Origin: an uncultured Bacteroidales bacterium | Lineage (GTDB): Bacteria > Bacteroidota > Bacteroidia > Bacteroidales > F082 | Length of the DNA: 64,000 bases | NCBI GenBank assembly: GCA_947303395.1 | Contig: CAMYYD010000012.1 | Span: 1-64,000 of the forward strand | Direction: 5' to 3' | Part shown: positions 9,101 to 15,993 of the stretch, one piece after another | Layout: every line of letters begins with the position of its first letter | How positions within the stretch are numbered: position 1 is the stretch's first letter | Program-made: the position numbers and the translations under genes | The notes under the pieces: generated by a model | The model's input: the letters and a program-made list of their open reading frames with translations, nothing else | Told to the model about the DNA's origin: nothing | Databases searched by the model: none

Positions 9101-9299
9101 GTATTGCGCTCTCCACCTCTTGCTCTGTGATGCCGTCGTTTTTATAGCGGTTACGCAGATATTGCGCGAGGTCGTCGTGCAGCACCACCTCATCGAGGTC
9201 GCGCTCTGTAAGAGCATCGCCCTTCACATAATCGTAGTCCTGCTCAAGCAGCAATGCGATTATCGACTGTTCTAACTGGCTTTCGTTGAAGTATGGCAT
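6132..9299 (-). CDS. hsdR: Type I restriction enzyme, R subunit (HsdR)
   Basis: The 1055-aa motor and nuclease subunit of a type I restriction-modification complex: it translocates unmodified DNA with ATP and cuts it. The N-terminal PD-(D/E)xK nuclease has IPD (~136-138) and VVFEFKN (E152, K154). The SF2 motor has Walker A GATGCGKS (~296-303, TGCGKS instead of the usual TGSGKS), SDEAHRTQ (~399-406), VGFTGTPID and QTVSRVNR. The C-terminal helical domain contacts HsdM/HsdS. The start ATG (9297-9299) lies 11 bp after the rloB stop. A 71-bp near-copy of its 5' end lies at 11445-11515, beyond rloAB. It is the last gene of the restriction operon. Confidence 0.95.
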   Translation of the reverse strand: MPYFNESQLEQSIIALLLEQDYDYVKGDALTERDLDEVVLHDDLAQYLRNRYKNDGITEQEVESAIRVIKQRTGGSLYDENKHTLNLLMDGFSLKREDATKQNLYIYPIAFDEANQKYNKFKVLNQFEIVGNTLRIPDAIIFINGLPMVVFEFKNALKQNTTIEDAYKQLTIRYRRDIPQLFKYTAFIVVSDGVNNKFGTLYTPYEFFYAWRKVNAKDKAGDGINSLKTMIAGLFRKDRLVDVIHNFVYFPDTSKDERKYICRYPQYFAARSLYQNIQNHSKLNPNGDGKGGTYFGATGCGKSLTMLFLCRLLMKSKALCSPTIILITDRTDLDDQLSRLLLNAKQFVGDSVIEQVESREDLKSKLQGRTSGGVFLTTIQKFSKDINLLSNRANIICISDEAHRTQTSLEEKVEITDKGVKRSYGFAKYLRDSLPNATYVGFTGTPIDPTLDVFGGIVDEYSMIEAVEDGITKTIMYEGRASHVFADSELIKQIEAYYDKCAEEGSSEYQIEESKRAMTQMSILLNSPDLIHRLAVDFVQHYERRVEEGSTVKGKAMIVCATREIAFSIYKEIVAMRPEWAEVKICGEGEELTKEESEKIKPIEKIKLVCIRQKDDDPELYNLLGTDDDRKKLDLQFKEDKSNFKIAIVVDMWITGFDVPCLDTMYCYKPLQMHTLIQTVSRVNRNYPGKDKGLIVDYLGIKKKFNQAMKKYASGGQNGTPVDTIDAAVKLFKDELDLLRRMFNGFDYSKFFTGTPLEQLNTLQIAAERIQQTAESEKRFMKHTLIMKSAYNMCNNDERIKNDEVNDVHFFSGVRSIIYKTTTGVAPDATQMNKHVLKLVNEALVSEEVVAINTMRLDNSEQIDMLATQYMEKLKRLPYQNTKVKLMEQLLKRVIDSVRRVNKVKAVSFTDRLKEIIDKYNDRSDDIVLADEIVTEVAKQLADLFEDIKKDSVLPDGIPNIEVKAFYDILKSVAEQYGFLDKYTEEEYIAMAKDVKDVVDDGSQFIDWDKRADITAQLKVKIILTLAKHDYPPATRDEVFKAIFEQAENFKKNNI

Positions 9300-9310
9300 T
9301 GGCTTATAAT

Positions 9311-10033
9311 TTATTTAAACACTTTATATACATATGAATACGAATGTATATCCAAATCTCCTTTAGCTTCATATGTTTTAATATTACATTCTGCACGCTT
9401 AATAGCATCGTCCAACTTGCCATCTGCGCACAGATTTTTCACCCATGTTGAATCCTCCAAACACTTTGTTTTCTTGAGCAACTTTTTTAGACTTTGATTG
9501 GGATTTGGAAAACATGGTTTAATATATGATGCTAAAAGTCTTGAAACGGCAGGATAGTTCTTTAAAAACCCCGTATAATTTTCAAAATGAAGCAAGAACC
9601 AATATTCAATGTTTGGCATATTTTGGCATATAGAAACTATGCCTTTTGATATTTCGGCTTGAAATTTTTTCACAAAAGCTTCATGTTTTTTTATTTTCAC
9701 ATCATCACCATAAATTGTATCCCAATCAAAAACACAAAAGATTCTTGCATCTGTATTATTATTTAATATCTCCGTTATCCTTTGTGGAAACGCCTCCGTA
9801 TAATTTGACTCATCACCAAAATACTCTGGTTTAATAATAAACTTATACTTAGTAGTATTACTGATATGAGTAAAATAATACCGCTCTGTATTTGTTCCAC
9901 CACTGATTAGAAATGGATATAATGGTACCATATCCCGTATACCCACATTTTCTTCATGCGATGGAACTAAACCAGCCTTAAAATATTGCCGTTGTTTAAT
10001 GTCTTCCGCTAGTTCTCTCTTTTCCATACTCAC
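9311..10033 (-). CDS. rloB: RloB-like TOPRIM protein
   Basis: A 240-aa RloB-family protein, the likely nuclease partner of the ATPase encoded just upstream. The TOPRIM-like pattern is visible: acidic Glu in ISGGTNTERYYF (~E50), CVFDWDT (~100-106, DxD at 103 and 105), then the RloB hallmark NMPNIEYWFLLHFENYTG (~138-155). The family takes its name from R-linked ORFs found inside type I restriction loci of Campylobacter, exactly the setting here. Similar ATPase plus RloB pairs form the AbiL abortive-infection system, and PARIS uses a comparable ATPase/TOPRIM architecture. It overlaps rloA by 4 bp, so the two are translationally coupled. Confidence 0.8.
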   Translation of the reverse strand: MSMEKRELAEDIKQRQYFKAGLVPSHEENVGIRDMVPLYPFLISGGTNTERYYFTHISNTTKYKFIIKPEYFGDESNYTEAFPQRITEILNNNTDARIFCVFDWDTIYGDDVKIKKHEAFVKKFQAEISKGIVSICQNMPNIEYWFLLHFENYTGFLKNYPAVSRLLASYIKPCFPNPNQSLKKLLKKTKCLEDSTWVKNLCADGKLDDAIKRAECNIKTYEAKGDLDIHSYSYVYKVFK

Positions 10034-11319
10034 TTCATAGTAGCACCAAAACGTTTGTTGCGATAAGCTTCTCGAATAGAAGATAAACGATTAATACCTC
10101 TAAAGTCTGTTAGTTTGTACAAATCCGTAACACCAGATTTCTTCTTTTCAGTGAACCATACAGCATCTTTTCTAATCAAATCATCAACCAAATCTAATAA
10201 TCCATCATAGTGTGTAGCTACAAGTATTTGTGATCTATTAGAATTCCTTAGAAACTCATACAAAATCTTTTCTAATAATTTGGGGTGTAATGAAGTCTCA
10301 ATCTCATCAATTGGCAAAACCCCTTTTTTTTGCAGTACACTATATAATGCTGCCTCTAGACCAAATACACGTATAGTTCCTCGTGATTCTTCTTTCCCAA
10401 CAAACTGATATGTTTCTTCTCCTCTTTCATTTTCCACCGTATGCACAAAATGTGTTTGAAGTTGTTTCATGGTTTTTTCTTTTTTAAGACGATCTTTCTC
10501 ATTCTTTGAGATGTCATCATTTTCGAGAAGCATCTTCAGGGTGTCCTCAGAAAGTTGTCTATCAACAACATTAGTTAAAATGTTTGTAATATTAAAATCC
10601 GCTTCCTTTAAAAAGCCAAGAATATGATTAACTACATCTTTATCTTCTGAAGCCTTTTGTTGCGCATACCTCGTTAAACTTGTAACAGGAGTAATTGTTT
10701 GCATAATCTGATTTCTCAACCAATCTTTAGCTGTATCAATATGAGGAAGAGTAACATTAACTTGATTGCGAGCCACAAAAAAAGACATATTTTTCAAGCA
10801 TTTTAAGCTTATTTCCTCTTCTGCAGTACCGCTAATCTTGTCGGCATTATTGTTCGTTTTGTTGAAATGGATTACAGATTGTCCATTTTCCAACACCCTC
10901 TCAAATAATAATATTGGTTGTGTGCTATTATAATATGATAATTTCTCTAGATAAACTTGATGTTCATCCAGCTCCAATTGATAACAATATTTTGTGCTGT
11001 TAACAAAAAACACTATTTCAAAACTTGATGGTAATGCCGATGACGTATTATCAAGTTTAAATGGGACTATACCTGTATTCTCATCCAGATCATATGGTTT
11101 ATTAGACCAAAAATGCCACAAATCATCAAACACTTTTAGTAAATTAGATTTTCCTGATGCATTGTATCCATATACGATAGCATAGCGTAATAGTCTTGTG
11201 CTCTCATTTACTTGAACCACTTGATAGTCTTCAGCAAATTTGTCTTTGGTTGCTTCAAAACTAAGAGTCACTTCATCTTTGAACGACAAATAGTTTTTTA
11301 TTTTCATTTCCTGAATCAT
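10030..11319 (-). CDS. rloA: AAA15/RloA-like ATPase
   Basis: A 429-aa ABC/SMC-like ATPase of the AAA15 group (RloA, AbiLi, AriA relatives). Walker A is GYNASGKSN (~51-59) after the conserved IKNYLSFKDEVTLSFEA start; the ABC signature region and Walker B with D-loop are at LPIDEIETSLHPKL (~335-348), followed by the H-loop ILVATH. The middle insert (~200-300) is helical and charged. Together with RloB it probably forms a phage-sensing complex that releases or activates the TOPRIM effector. It has its own -7 box (11345-11352), which suits an independently acquired cassette inside the hsd operon. Confidence 0.8.
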   Translation of the reverse strand: MIQEMKIKNYLSFKDEVTLSFEATKDKFAEDYQVVQVNESTRLLRYAIVYGYNASGKSNLLKVFDDLWHFWSNKPYDLDENTGIVPFKLDNTSSALPSSFEIVFFVNSTKYCYQLELDEHQVYLEKLSYYNSTQPILLFERVLENGQSVIHFNKTNNNADKISGTAEEEISLKCLKNMSFFVARNQVNVTLPHIDTAKDWLRNQIMQTITPVTSLTRYAQQKASEDKDVVNHILGFLKEADFNITNILTNVVDRQLSEDTLKMLLENDDISKNEKDRLKKEKTMKQLQTHFVHTVENERGEETYQFVGKEESRGTIRVFGLEAALYSVLQKKGVLPIDEIETSLHPKLLEKILYEFLRNSNRSQILVATHYDGLLDLVDDLIRKDAVWFTEKKKSGVTDLYKLTDFRGINRLSSIREAYRNKRFGATMK

Positions 11320-11344
11320 AATTTTTTGTTGTTATTACACGCTG

Positions 11345-11352
11345 CAAATATA
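11345..11352 (-). promoter_or_regulatory. -7 box for rloAB
   Basis: CAAATATA on the plus strand reads TATATTTG on the minus strand, a match to TAnnTTTG about 25 bp before the rloA start at 11319. The surrounding ~100 bp is strongly AT-rich. Confidence 0.5.
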
Positions 11353-11444
11353 AAACAAAAATCAATTAAAAACCATTTTTATTTTAAAAATTTACATATT
11401 TTGTGCAAAATTTAAAAATTAAACAATAAATAATTTATTTCTAC

Positions 11445-11515
11445 TAATCATAATCCTGCTCAAGCAGCAGTGCGATTATCGACTGTTCTAACTGGCTTTC
11501 GTTGAAGTATGGCAT
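11445..11515 (-). pseudogene. Fossil copy of the hsdR 5' end
   Basis: These 71 bp match the first 71 bp of hsdR (9229-9299) at 68 positions. Read on the minus strand they give ATG and 23 codons identical in amino acids to the HsdR N-terminus (MPYFNESQLEQSIIALLLEQ, then DYD) before a TAG stop. The three differences are all synonymous or at the stop-forming end (GAC/GAT, TAC/TAT, TTG/CTG), so this piece looks like the remains of a once-functional hsdR allele rather than a random duplication. With the real hsdR start it brackets the rloAB cassette as a direct repeat. Confidence 0.85.
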
Positions 11516-11548
11516 AAATCTCTGTTTTGTCTTAGGATTATCGAAATA

Positions 11549-12595
11549 CTATATATAACTCTTTAATGAGATATTCTTACCTGTTTTAATATTATAATTA
11601 AGAATAGCAATAGCATATCCAACAGGTGTCAAAGCAATTGTTCTCAAATCACTCAATTTATCATCCCAGTCTTTTATAAATGATCTAATTCGAGAATTTA
11701 TTGAGCACAAAAATGCCAATATATCATCATTACTCATTTTATTTTGATTATGGAGTTGCATTATTTGCGTGGAAACTCTTTCTAGTTTATTTTGCCTTAT
11801 AATGGTTGTCAATACCGTTTCGTTTATTGCATTAAATTGCATCAGTGATAAATTTTGCTGGCATTTCGCTAATATTGGAATAATCTGATCACAATCTTTC
11901 GAAAAAGTTTGTTTAAATGTCTCATCTGAAAAACCTTTATTAAATAAGCCGCCATATTTAAGATTTAATATATCAATAAATGGTTTATATGTACTAATTC
12001 CACCTAAAAAAGTACAACATCCTGTGTATTGTAAATGAGTATATATTGAATTCGACTTTTTATTTGGATAAAAAGTCATTAGTCTATTATTAATAAAATC
12101 CTTAAAATCATCTATATTAGTTATGCGGTGAGTGATATAAACCGCTGACAATATCAGGGATAGTATGTTAATCTGATCTTGTGTTAGTTTGGGGATTATT
12201 TCTATAGCTTCATCCAAAACAATTTGTTCCATACTACGCTCTTTAGCCTCCATTCTTTGAATCAACATTCCTAACATGCGCTCTTTTAACTCTGCATCTC
12301 CTGTTTTTACATAGTTTTTAATAACAGAGAATGCTGAATATTGAATAGAAGGATCTTTTAATCTCACGCTCAGTTCAGGATGTTCTTCAAACAGCTTTTT
12401 AGTAAAATCATCCACAATTTCATTTGCACGTTTTTCTGCTGTTTGGGCTGCCTCATTCATCATTTTTTGACAATTAGCATTAAAAACGTCTAAGGCTATT
12501 TGTCTTGCTTCTGTATATGAAATGCCACAAGTAACATCACCGATTACTTGTATATTCTTTGAATTATCTCCTCCCTCTTGTTTCTGAATATCCAT
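11549..12595 (-). CDS. LPO_1073/Vpar_1526-like protein
   Basis: A 348-aa soluble protein that I recognise as resembling the LPO_1073/Vpar_1526 family, proteins of unknown function often found in accessory regions. The N-terminus has the motif QEGGDNSKNIQVIGD (~6-20), followed by ISYTEARQIALDVFNANCQK, AEKRANEIVDDFTKKLFEEHPE and YVKTGDAELKERMLGMLIQR. The rest is helical and ends in TPVGYAIAILNYNIKTGKNI. No catalytic motif is visible. It is the third gene of a tight operon (abiH, 68-aa membrane peptide, this gene; gaps -1 and 7 bp). The motif is repeated at the C-terminus of the membrane peptide with 11 of 15 residues identical. Confidence 0.6.
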   Translation of the reverse strand: MDIQKQEGGDNSKNIQVIGDVTCGISYTEARQIALDVFNANCQKMMNEAAQTAEKRANEIVDDFTKKLFEEHPELSVRLKDPSIQYSAFSVIKNYVKTGDAELKERMLGMLIQRMEAKERSMEQIVLDEAIEIIPKLTQDQINILSLILSAVYITHRITNIDDFKDFINNRLMTFYPNKKSNSIYTHLQYTGCCTFLGGISTYKPFIDILNLKYGGLFNKGFSDETFKQTFSKDCDQIIPILAKCQQNLSLMQFNAINETVLTTIIRQNKLERVSTQIMQLHNQNKMSNDDILAFLCSINSRIRSFIKDWDDKLSDLRTIALTPVGYAIAILNYNIKTGKNISLKSYI

Positions 12596-12602
12596 ACTCT
12601 AC

Positions 12603-12809
12603 TTACTTGTTTATTTCAGTATAATCACCATTAACTTGAATGTTTGTTGAGTTTCTACCACCTTTTTGTGTTTGTTTATTTTTCACAGAGTATTTATTTC
12701 TATAGTAATAGGAAGTTCCACCTATTCCCAACAAAGCACCTAATAATACTGACAATAATGCGCCTACAATGTTATCAGTTATCCAAAACAATATCTGTTC
12801 CATAATCAC
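12603..12809 (-). CDS. 68-aa membrane peptide with GGxNSxNIQVxGD tail
   Basis: A small predicted inner-membrane protein. Residues ~13-35 form one glycine-rich hydrophobic helix (VGALLSVLLGALLGIGG), followed by a basic linker RNKYSVKNK and the tail QKGGRNSTNIQVNGDY (~48-63). The tail matches the N-terminus of the downstream protein; of the 11 shared residues, 6 use different codons, so the motif is kept by selection on protein and not by recent duplication. Its ATG overlaps the last base of abiH. Possible roles are membrane recruitment or an assembly-triggered membrane effector; neither is shown by sequence alone. Confidence 0.7.
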   Translation of the reverse strand: MIMEQILFWITDNIVGALLSVLLGALLGIGGTSYYYRNKYSVKNKQTQKGGRNSTNIQVNGDYTEINK

Positions 12810-13765
12810 TATTTTTTAAACATTAACGAATTAATGGCAATAAAGAATCTGTTATCCATATCATTCGATGTAATTCCCATCTTTGAGTATAGTCTTTGCC
12901 TTTCTCTTCTCTCTACCATTGTTAATCTATATTTTCTTGTTTCAGGTATCTCCCCAGGACAATATAAAAAACTTATTACTCCTATGTCTTGTCTCTTATT
13001 AAGCTCATTACCTAATAATTTCCACCAGCGCATATCAGTATCTCCAAAAGAAACACCAAACAACACCACCAGATTAGCTGCTTGTATTAGGTCTTCACAC
13101 TTTCTATGACGAACATTTTTCATGGCAGCATTCGCATTTACTTTTATTAAAAAACTTGCGATATCATCAGAATTTTGGAATGAAATATTTTTTATTTGGT
13201 TTTTATTATCCACACCAATAATAATTGTATCACCAAGTTGCCCATGTACATGACAAATACTTTGTAATATAGAATGTCGTTTCTCATTAAAAACATTGTT
13301 ATCACCCATCAATTTTTCAAATGTATAAGTGTAATTCAAAGATATTACGTTATAATTAATACCGACTGAAGGGTTAATACTATTTATTATAAAATCATTA
13401 TACAAAGGTCTATCAACTTCAGCCAAATATTGCTCAGGGTTTTGGATGTCCATCATAAACTTGTATCTCGTATTATTACCCAACAAATAATTATCATCTT
13501 CTAATTGTAAATAATTTTGTAGGTGTTGGCTTAGTTCATCATGCAAACTGTCCATGTCTTCTTCGGTTTTAACTTTTGACGTAAAAACACCTAAAGCTTC
13601 CTCCATATCAGACCACAATTTTGTATCCTCTTTTATATCTTTCTTCATTTGCTCTAAAAGCGGACTACATTCGGTTTTCATCAAATATTGATAAAATTCC
13701 GGATAACTTGTATGCATTCCTTGTGCTTTGTCAAAGCCGTTTCCTAAAATGTAAAGAACATTCAT
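12809..13765 (-). CDS. AbiH-family protein
   Basis: A 318-aa member of the AbiH family (named for a lactococcal abortive-infection gene). Diagnostic parts: N-terminal LYILGNGFDKAQGMHTSY (~4-21), NYNVISLNYTYTFEKL (~137-152), CHVHGQLGD (~171-179) and NLVVLFGVSFGDTDMRWW (~231-248). The GNGFD, FNYT-like, HxHG and FGxSFGDxD pattern resembles the SIR2-like nucleotide-binding fold, so an NAD-consuming effector is plausible but not proven. It leads the operon with the 68-aa membrane peptide and the LPO_1073-like gene. Upstream, after 13 bp, lies a fossil hsdS 3' end, so this gene probably once followed hsdS directly. Confidence 0.8.
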   Translation of the reverse strand: MNVLYILGNGFDKAQGMHTSYPEFYQYLMKTECSPLLEQMKKDIKEDTKLWSDMEEALGVFTSKVKTEEDMDSLHDELSQHLQNYLQLEDDNYLLGNNTRYKFMMDIQNPEQYLAEVDRPLYNDFIINSINPSVGINYNVISLNYTYTFEKLMGDNNVFNEKRHSILQSICHVHGQLGDTIIIGVDNKNQIKNISFQNSDDIASFLIKVNANAAMKNVRHRKCEDLIQAANLVVLFGVSFGDTDMRWWKLLGNELNKRQDIGVISFLYCPGEIPETRKYRLTMVERRERQRLYSKMGITSNDMDNRFFIAINSLMFKK

Positions 13766-13778
13766 AATTATAATATTT

Positions 13779-13808
13779 TTATTTTCCCATCTTCGCCAAT
13801 CGCAAAGA
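13779..13808 (-). pseudogene. Fossil copy of the hsdS 3' end
   Basis: Minus-strand codons read S-L-R-L-A-K-M-G-K-stop, matching the C-terminus of HsdS (S-L-L-L-A-R-M-G-K-stop). 25 of the first 29 bases agree with 14866-14894. The copy lies 13 bp before abiH, the same spacing as hsdS to its present neighbour (14 bp). The rest of the interval 13766-13900 is AT-rich with no other feature visible. Confidence 0.7.
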
Positions 13809-13900
13809 CTATGATTTATTTACTAAAATATATTCATTAAATAATTAATCATATGTTTTATTTGAACAATATTACACAAACCGACTTGTTCTCTAAATAG

Positions 13901-14851
13901 CTATTCAATTGTTATTTTCAATGGGCTTATATCAAAAAAAGCATTAATAGTATTTAATCTATCAAAATAATCCCTACCTAATTGAGGCTGTGTTATTCTC
14001 TGTTTTATTTGATCATACACTTCTTGAGATGAAAACAATGATTTTTGACATGTAATTTGATTGTTTTTATCGTCATGGGTGAAGAGTATTATAGCTGTAG
14101 ATAACAGAGCTATTAGAAAGCCAAATGTATAGGACTCGTTTCCTTTAAAAATATTAGAAAGTTCAAATGGTTTATTCTTTTCCATTGATAAAGAACATGC
14201 ATACACTGCTAATAGACCACTAGCGGAGGTCGTCGTTATAAAATACGTCTTTGCCTTTTCTGTCATTTTTTCATCAAGTTTAGCATCTTGATTATAAATA
14301 TCCGAAGTACTATTAAACGATTCCTCTAACTGCTTTGATATTTTATCTTCTGTTTCTTTCATATGAGTTTTGAACCTATCATCAATTTGTTCCACAATAT
14401 TATCTAATTGCTCTGAAATAGTTTTTGAAGTATTTTGTAATTTCGATTCAGCTATTTTTAGTTCCGACAAAGTACCTTCAATTTGATCTGAAGCGTTTTT
14501 TATGGTATCTGTAGCATTATCAATTCTTGTAAACTGCTTATACATATCAGTACTAGATTGTACTGTTACAAAGATTGCAAGGACTGATAACACCATCGCT
14601 GTAATTGTTGAACCAAACGACAAATAATCAAAGATAGCATTATTAGGACCACCATATTTTGATGTAATAAGCATAATTACCGCAAAACCCAGGAAACCTG
14701 CAATATAGTTTCGATGAATTTTGATGATCTTTTTAGACATTAGACACTCTGTTGGTACAGTCTTTTTCTCAAACAAATGATCACAGATAATGGCAACAAG
14801 TGCAACAGCAGTTGCACAGCCAATCAAAAAAATGATAATTGTAGCATTCAT
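13901..14851 (-). CDS. Membrane protein with central coiled coil
   Basis: A 316-aa protein I do not recognise. Predicted membrane segments lie at ~4-23, ~49-63 and ~76-98; then comes a long heptad-rich region (~100-200) with many Asp/Glu/Lys and repeated I/L spacing (TDTIKNASDQIEGTLSELK); two more membrane segments lie at ~203-222 and ~242-257, and a soluble tail follows. The shape recalls membrane-anchored sensors or effectors with a coiled-coil between membrane bundles. It lies 14 bp after hsdS and before the fossil hsdS end, so it seems to have been inserted at the hsdS 3' end. A defence role is inferred from position only. Confidence 0.6.
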   Translation of the reverse strand: MNATIIIFLIGCATAVALVAIICDHLFEKKTVPTECLMSKKIIKIHRNYIAGFLGFAVIMLITSKYGGPNNAIFDYLSFGSTITAMVLSVLAIFVTVQSSTDMYKQFTRIDNATDTIKNASDQIEGTLSELKIAESKLQNTSKTISEQLDNIVEQIDDRFKTHMKETEDKISKQLEESFNSTSDIYNQDAKLDEKMTEKAKTYFITTTSASGLLAVYACSLSMEKNKPFELSNIFKGNESYTFGFLIALLSTAIILFTHDDKNNQITCQKSLFSSQEVYDQIKQRITQPQLGRDYFDRLNTINAFFDISPLKITIE

Positions 14852-14865
14852 ATTTTTTATTTTTT

Positions 14866-15993
14866 TTATTTCCCCATCCTTGCCAATAGCAAAGATTGTA
14901 ATTCCGTTAATTTTGAATTCTCTTTTTTGTAAACAATAACATTTCTTTTAATTGTTTCAAATTCAGAGTATGCTTTTTCTTGAATATCTTTTGTTGCAAC
15001 GACGACAGACAACTTTTTCATATCTTTATCGCTTAAATGAGCAACGGTTGTCCCTTCAATCGATGTTTCGAGTTCTTTAATAGGATTGAAGATTGAGAAA
15101 TAGATTTGGTATGAAGATAAAGATTCTTTTGGGTTTGGGATAATCCTAACAATTCGTTGGTTTTGAAATGCATATCCACCACTCCATATTGTCATATGAA
15201 AAACACCATCCATTCCAATTAATATATCTCCATCACTTATTTGGTATTTATCGTCTACTTGTTCTGTCGTATATGTATCCGTTTTGTTTTCTAAAATATC
15301 TCTAATCCTAATAACAGGTGTAAATTGATTGTCATCACAAAACAATTCAGAATCAAAAGGATAACCATATATAACTTTCGCCACATCAAATATGGATAAC
15401 TTTCTCCACCCTTCCGGCAGATTCTCCTTATCCACACCATCTACAAACATCTTTCTGTACAACGCTTGCGCTGTTTCTTCCAAATTCGCAATCATCTGCT
15501 CGTTGAGGCGAATGCGGTTTGAAAGCGTTTCGTATTCAGATACAATTTCACGCTGGCAGTCGATTGAAGGAATTGGCAACTGGACATTGCAGAGCTCATC
15601 CCAATCAAACACTTCACGGGCACTGCCATGTGAATGAAATCGAGCATATCGGTCAAACTCTGGACGGCGGAACCACATCATCAAATATTCAGGCAATAAT
15701 GCACTATGATCCACAATCTCAAAAACAGTGTATGCTTGAGAAACTATTGCATTTTCATAATCTGAAAGTAAAGCAATAGCTATTTTATCACCACGTCTCG
15801 ATGTGTCAGCAATATAAACAAATTGACCCTTCTCCACGATTTTATATGAAGACATATCAGTACCAATAGTATTTGCTATTGAAGGCATAAATACCTTAGA
15901 TACACTCAAACCCAACAAGTTCGTAACCTTCAAATCCGAATTACGAACATTAACCTCTCTGATGTAGTCGCCTAAACGTTTATATATTGTCAT
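14866..15993 (-). CDS. hsdS: Type I restriction enzyme, specificity subunit (HsdS)
   Basis: A 375-aa DNA-recognition subunit that sets the target sequence for both methylation and cleavage. Two target-recognition domains are visible (about 1-145 and 190-340), each followed by a conserved helical spacer: QREIVSEYETLSNRIRLNEQ (~156-175) and QEKAYSEFETIKRNV (~338-352), ending in LLLARMGK. The first half begins immediately without the usual N-terminal conserved region. The ATG overlaps the stop of fic by 4 bp (ATGA). There is no second, inverted hsdS nearby, so phase variation by shuffling is not evident here. Confidence 0.93.
   Translation of the reverse strand: MTIYKRLGDYIREVNVRNSDLKVTNLLGLSVSKVFMPSIANTIGTDMSSYKIVEKGQFVYIADTSRRGDKIAIALLSDYENAIVSQAYTVFEIVDHSALLPEYLMMWFRRPEFDRYARFHSHGSAREVFDWDELCNVQLPIPSIDCQREIVSEYETLSNRIRLNEQMIANLEETAQALYRKMFVDGVDKENLPEGWRKLSIFDVAKVIYGYPFDSELFCDDNQFTPVIRIRDILENKTDTYTTEQVDDKYQISDGDILIGMDGVFHMTIWSGGYAFQNQRIVRIIPNPKESLSSYQIYFSIFNPIKELETSIEGTTVAHLSDKDMKKLSVVVATKDIQEKAYSEFETIKRNVIVYKKENSKLTELQSLLLARMGK

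Noticed and set aside
12809-13765. Canonical sirtuin (Sir2 deacetylase)
   Set aside because: The GNGFD and FGxSFGD pattern fits AbiH; the zinc cysteines and HG-containing catalytic core of sirtuins are not complete.
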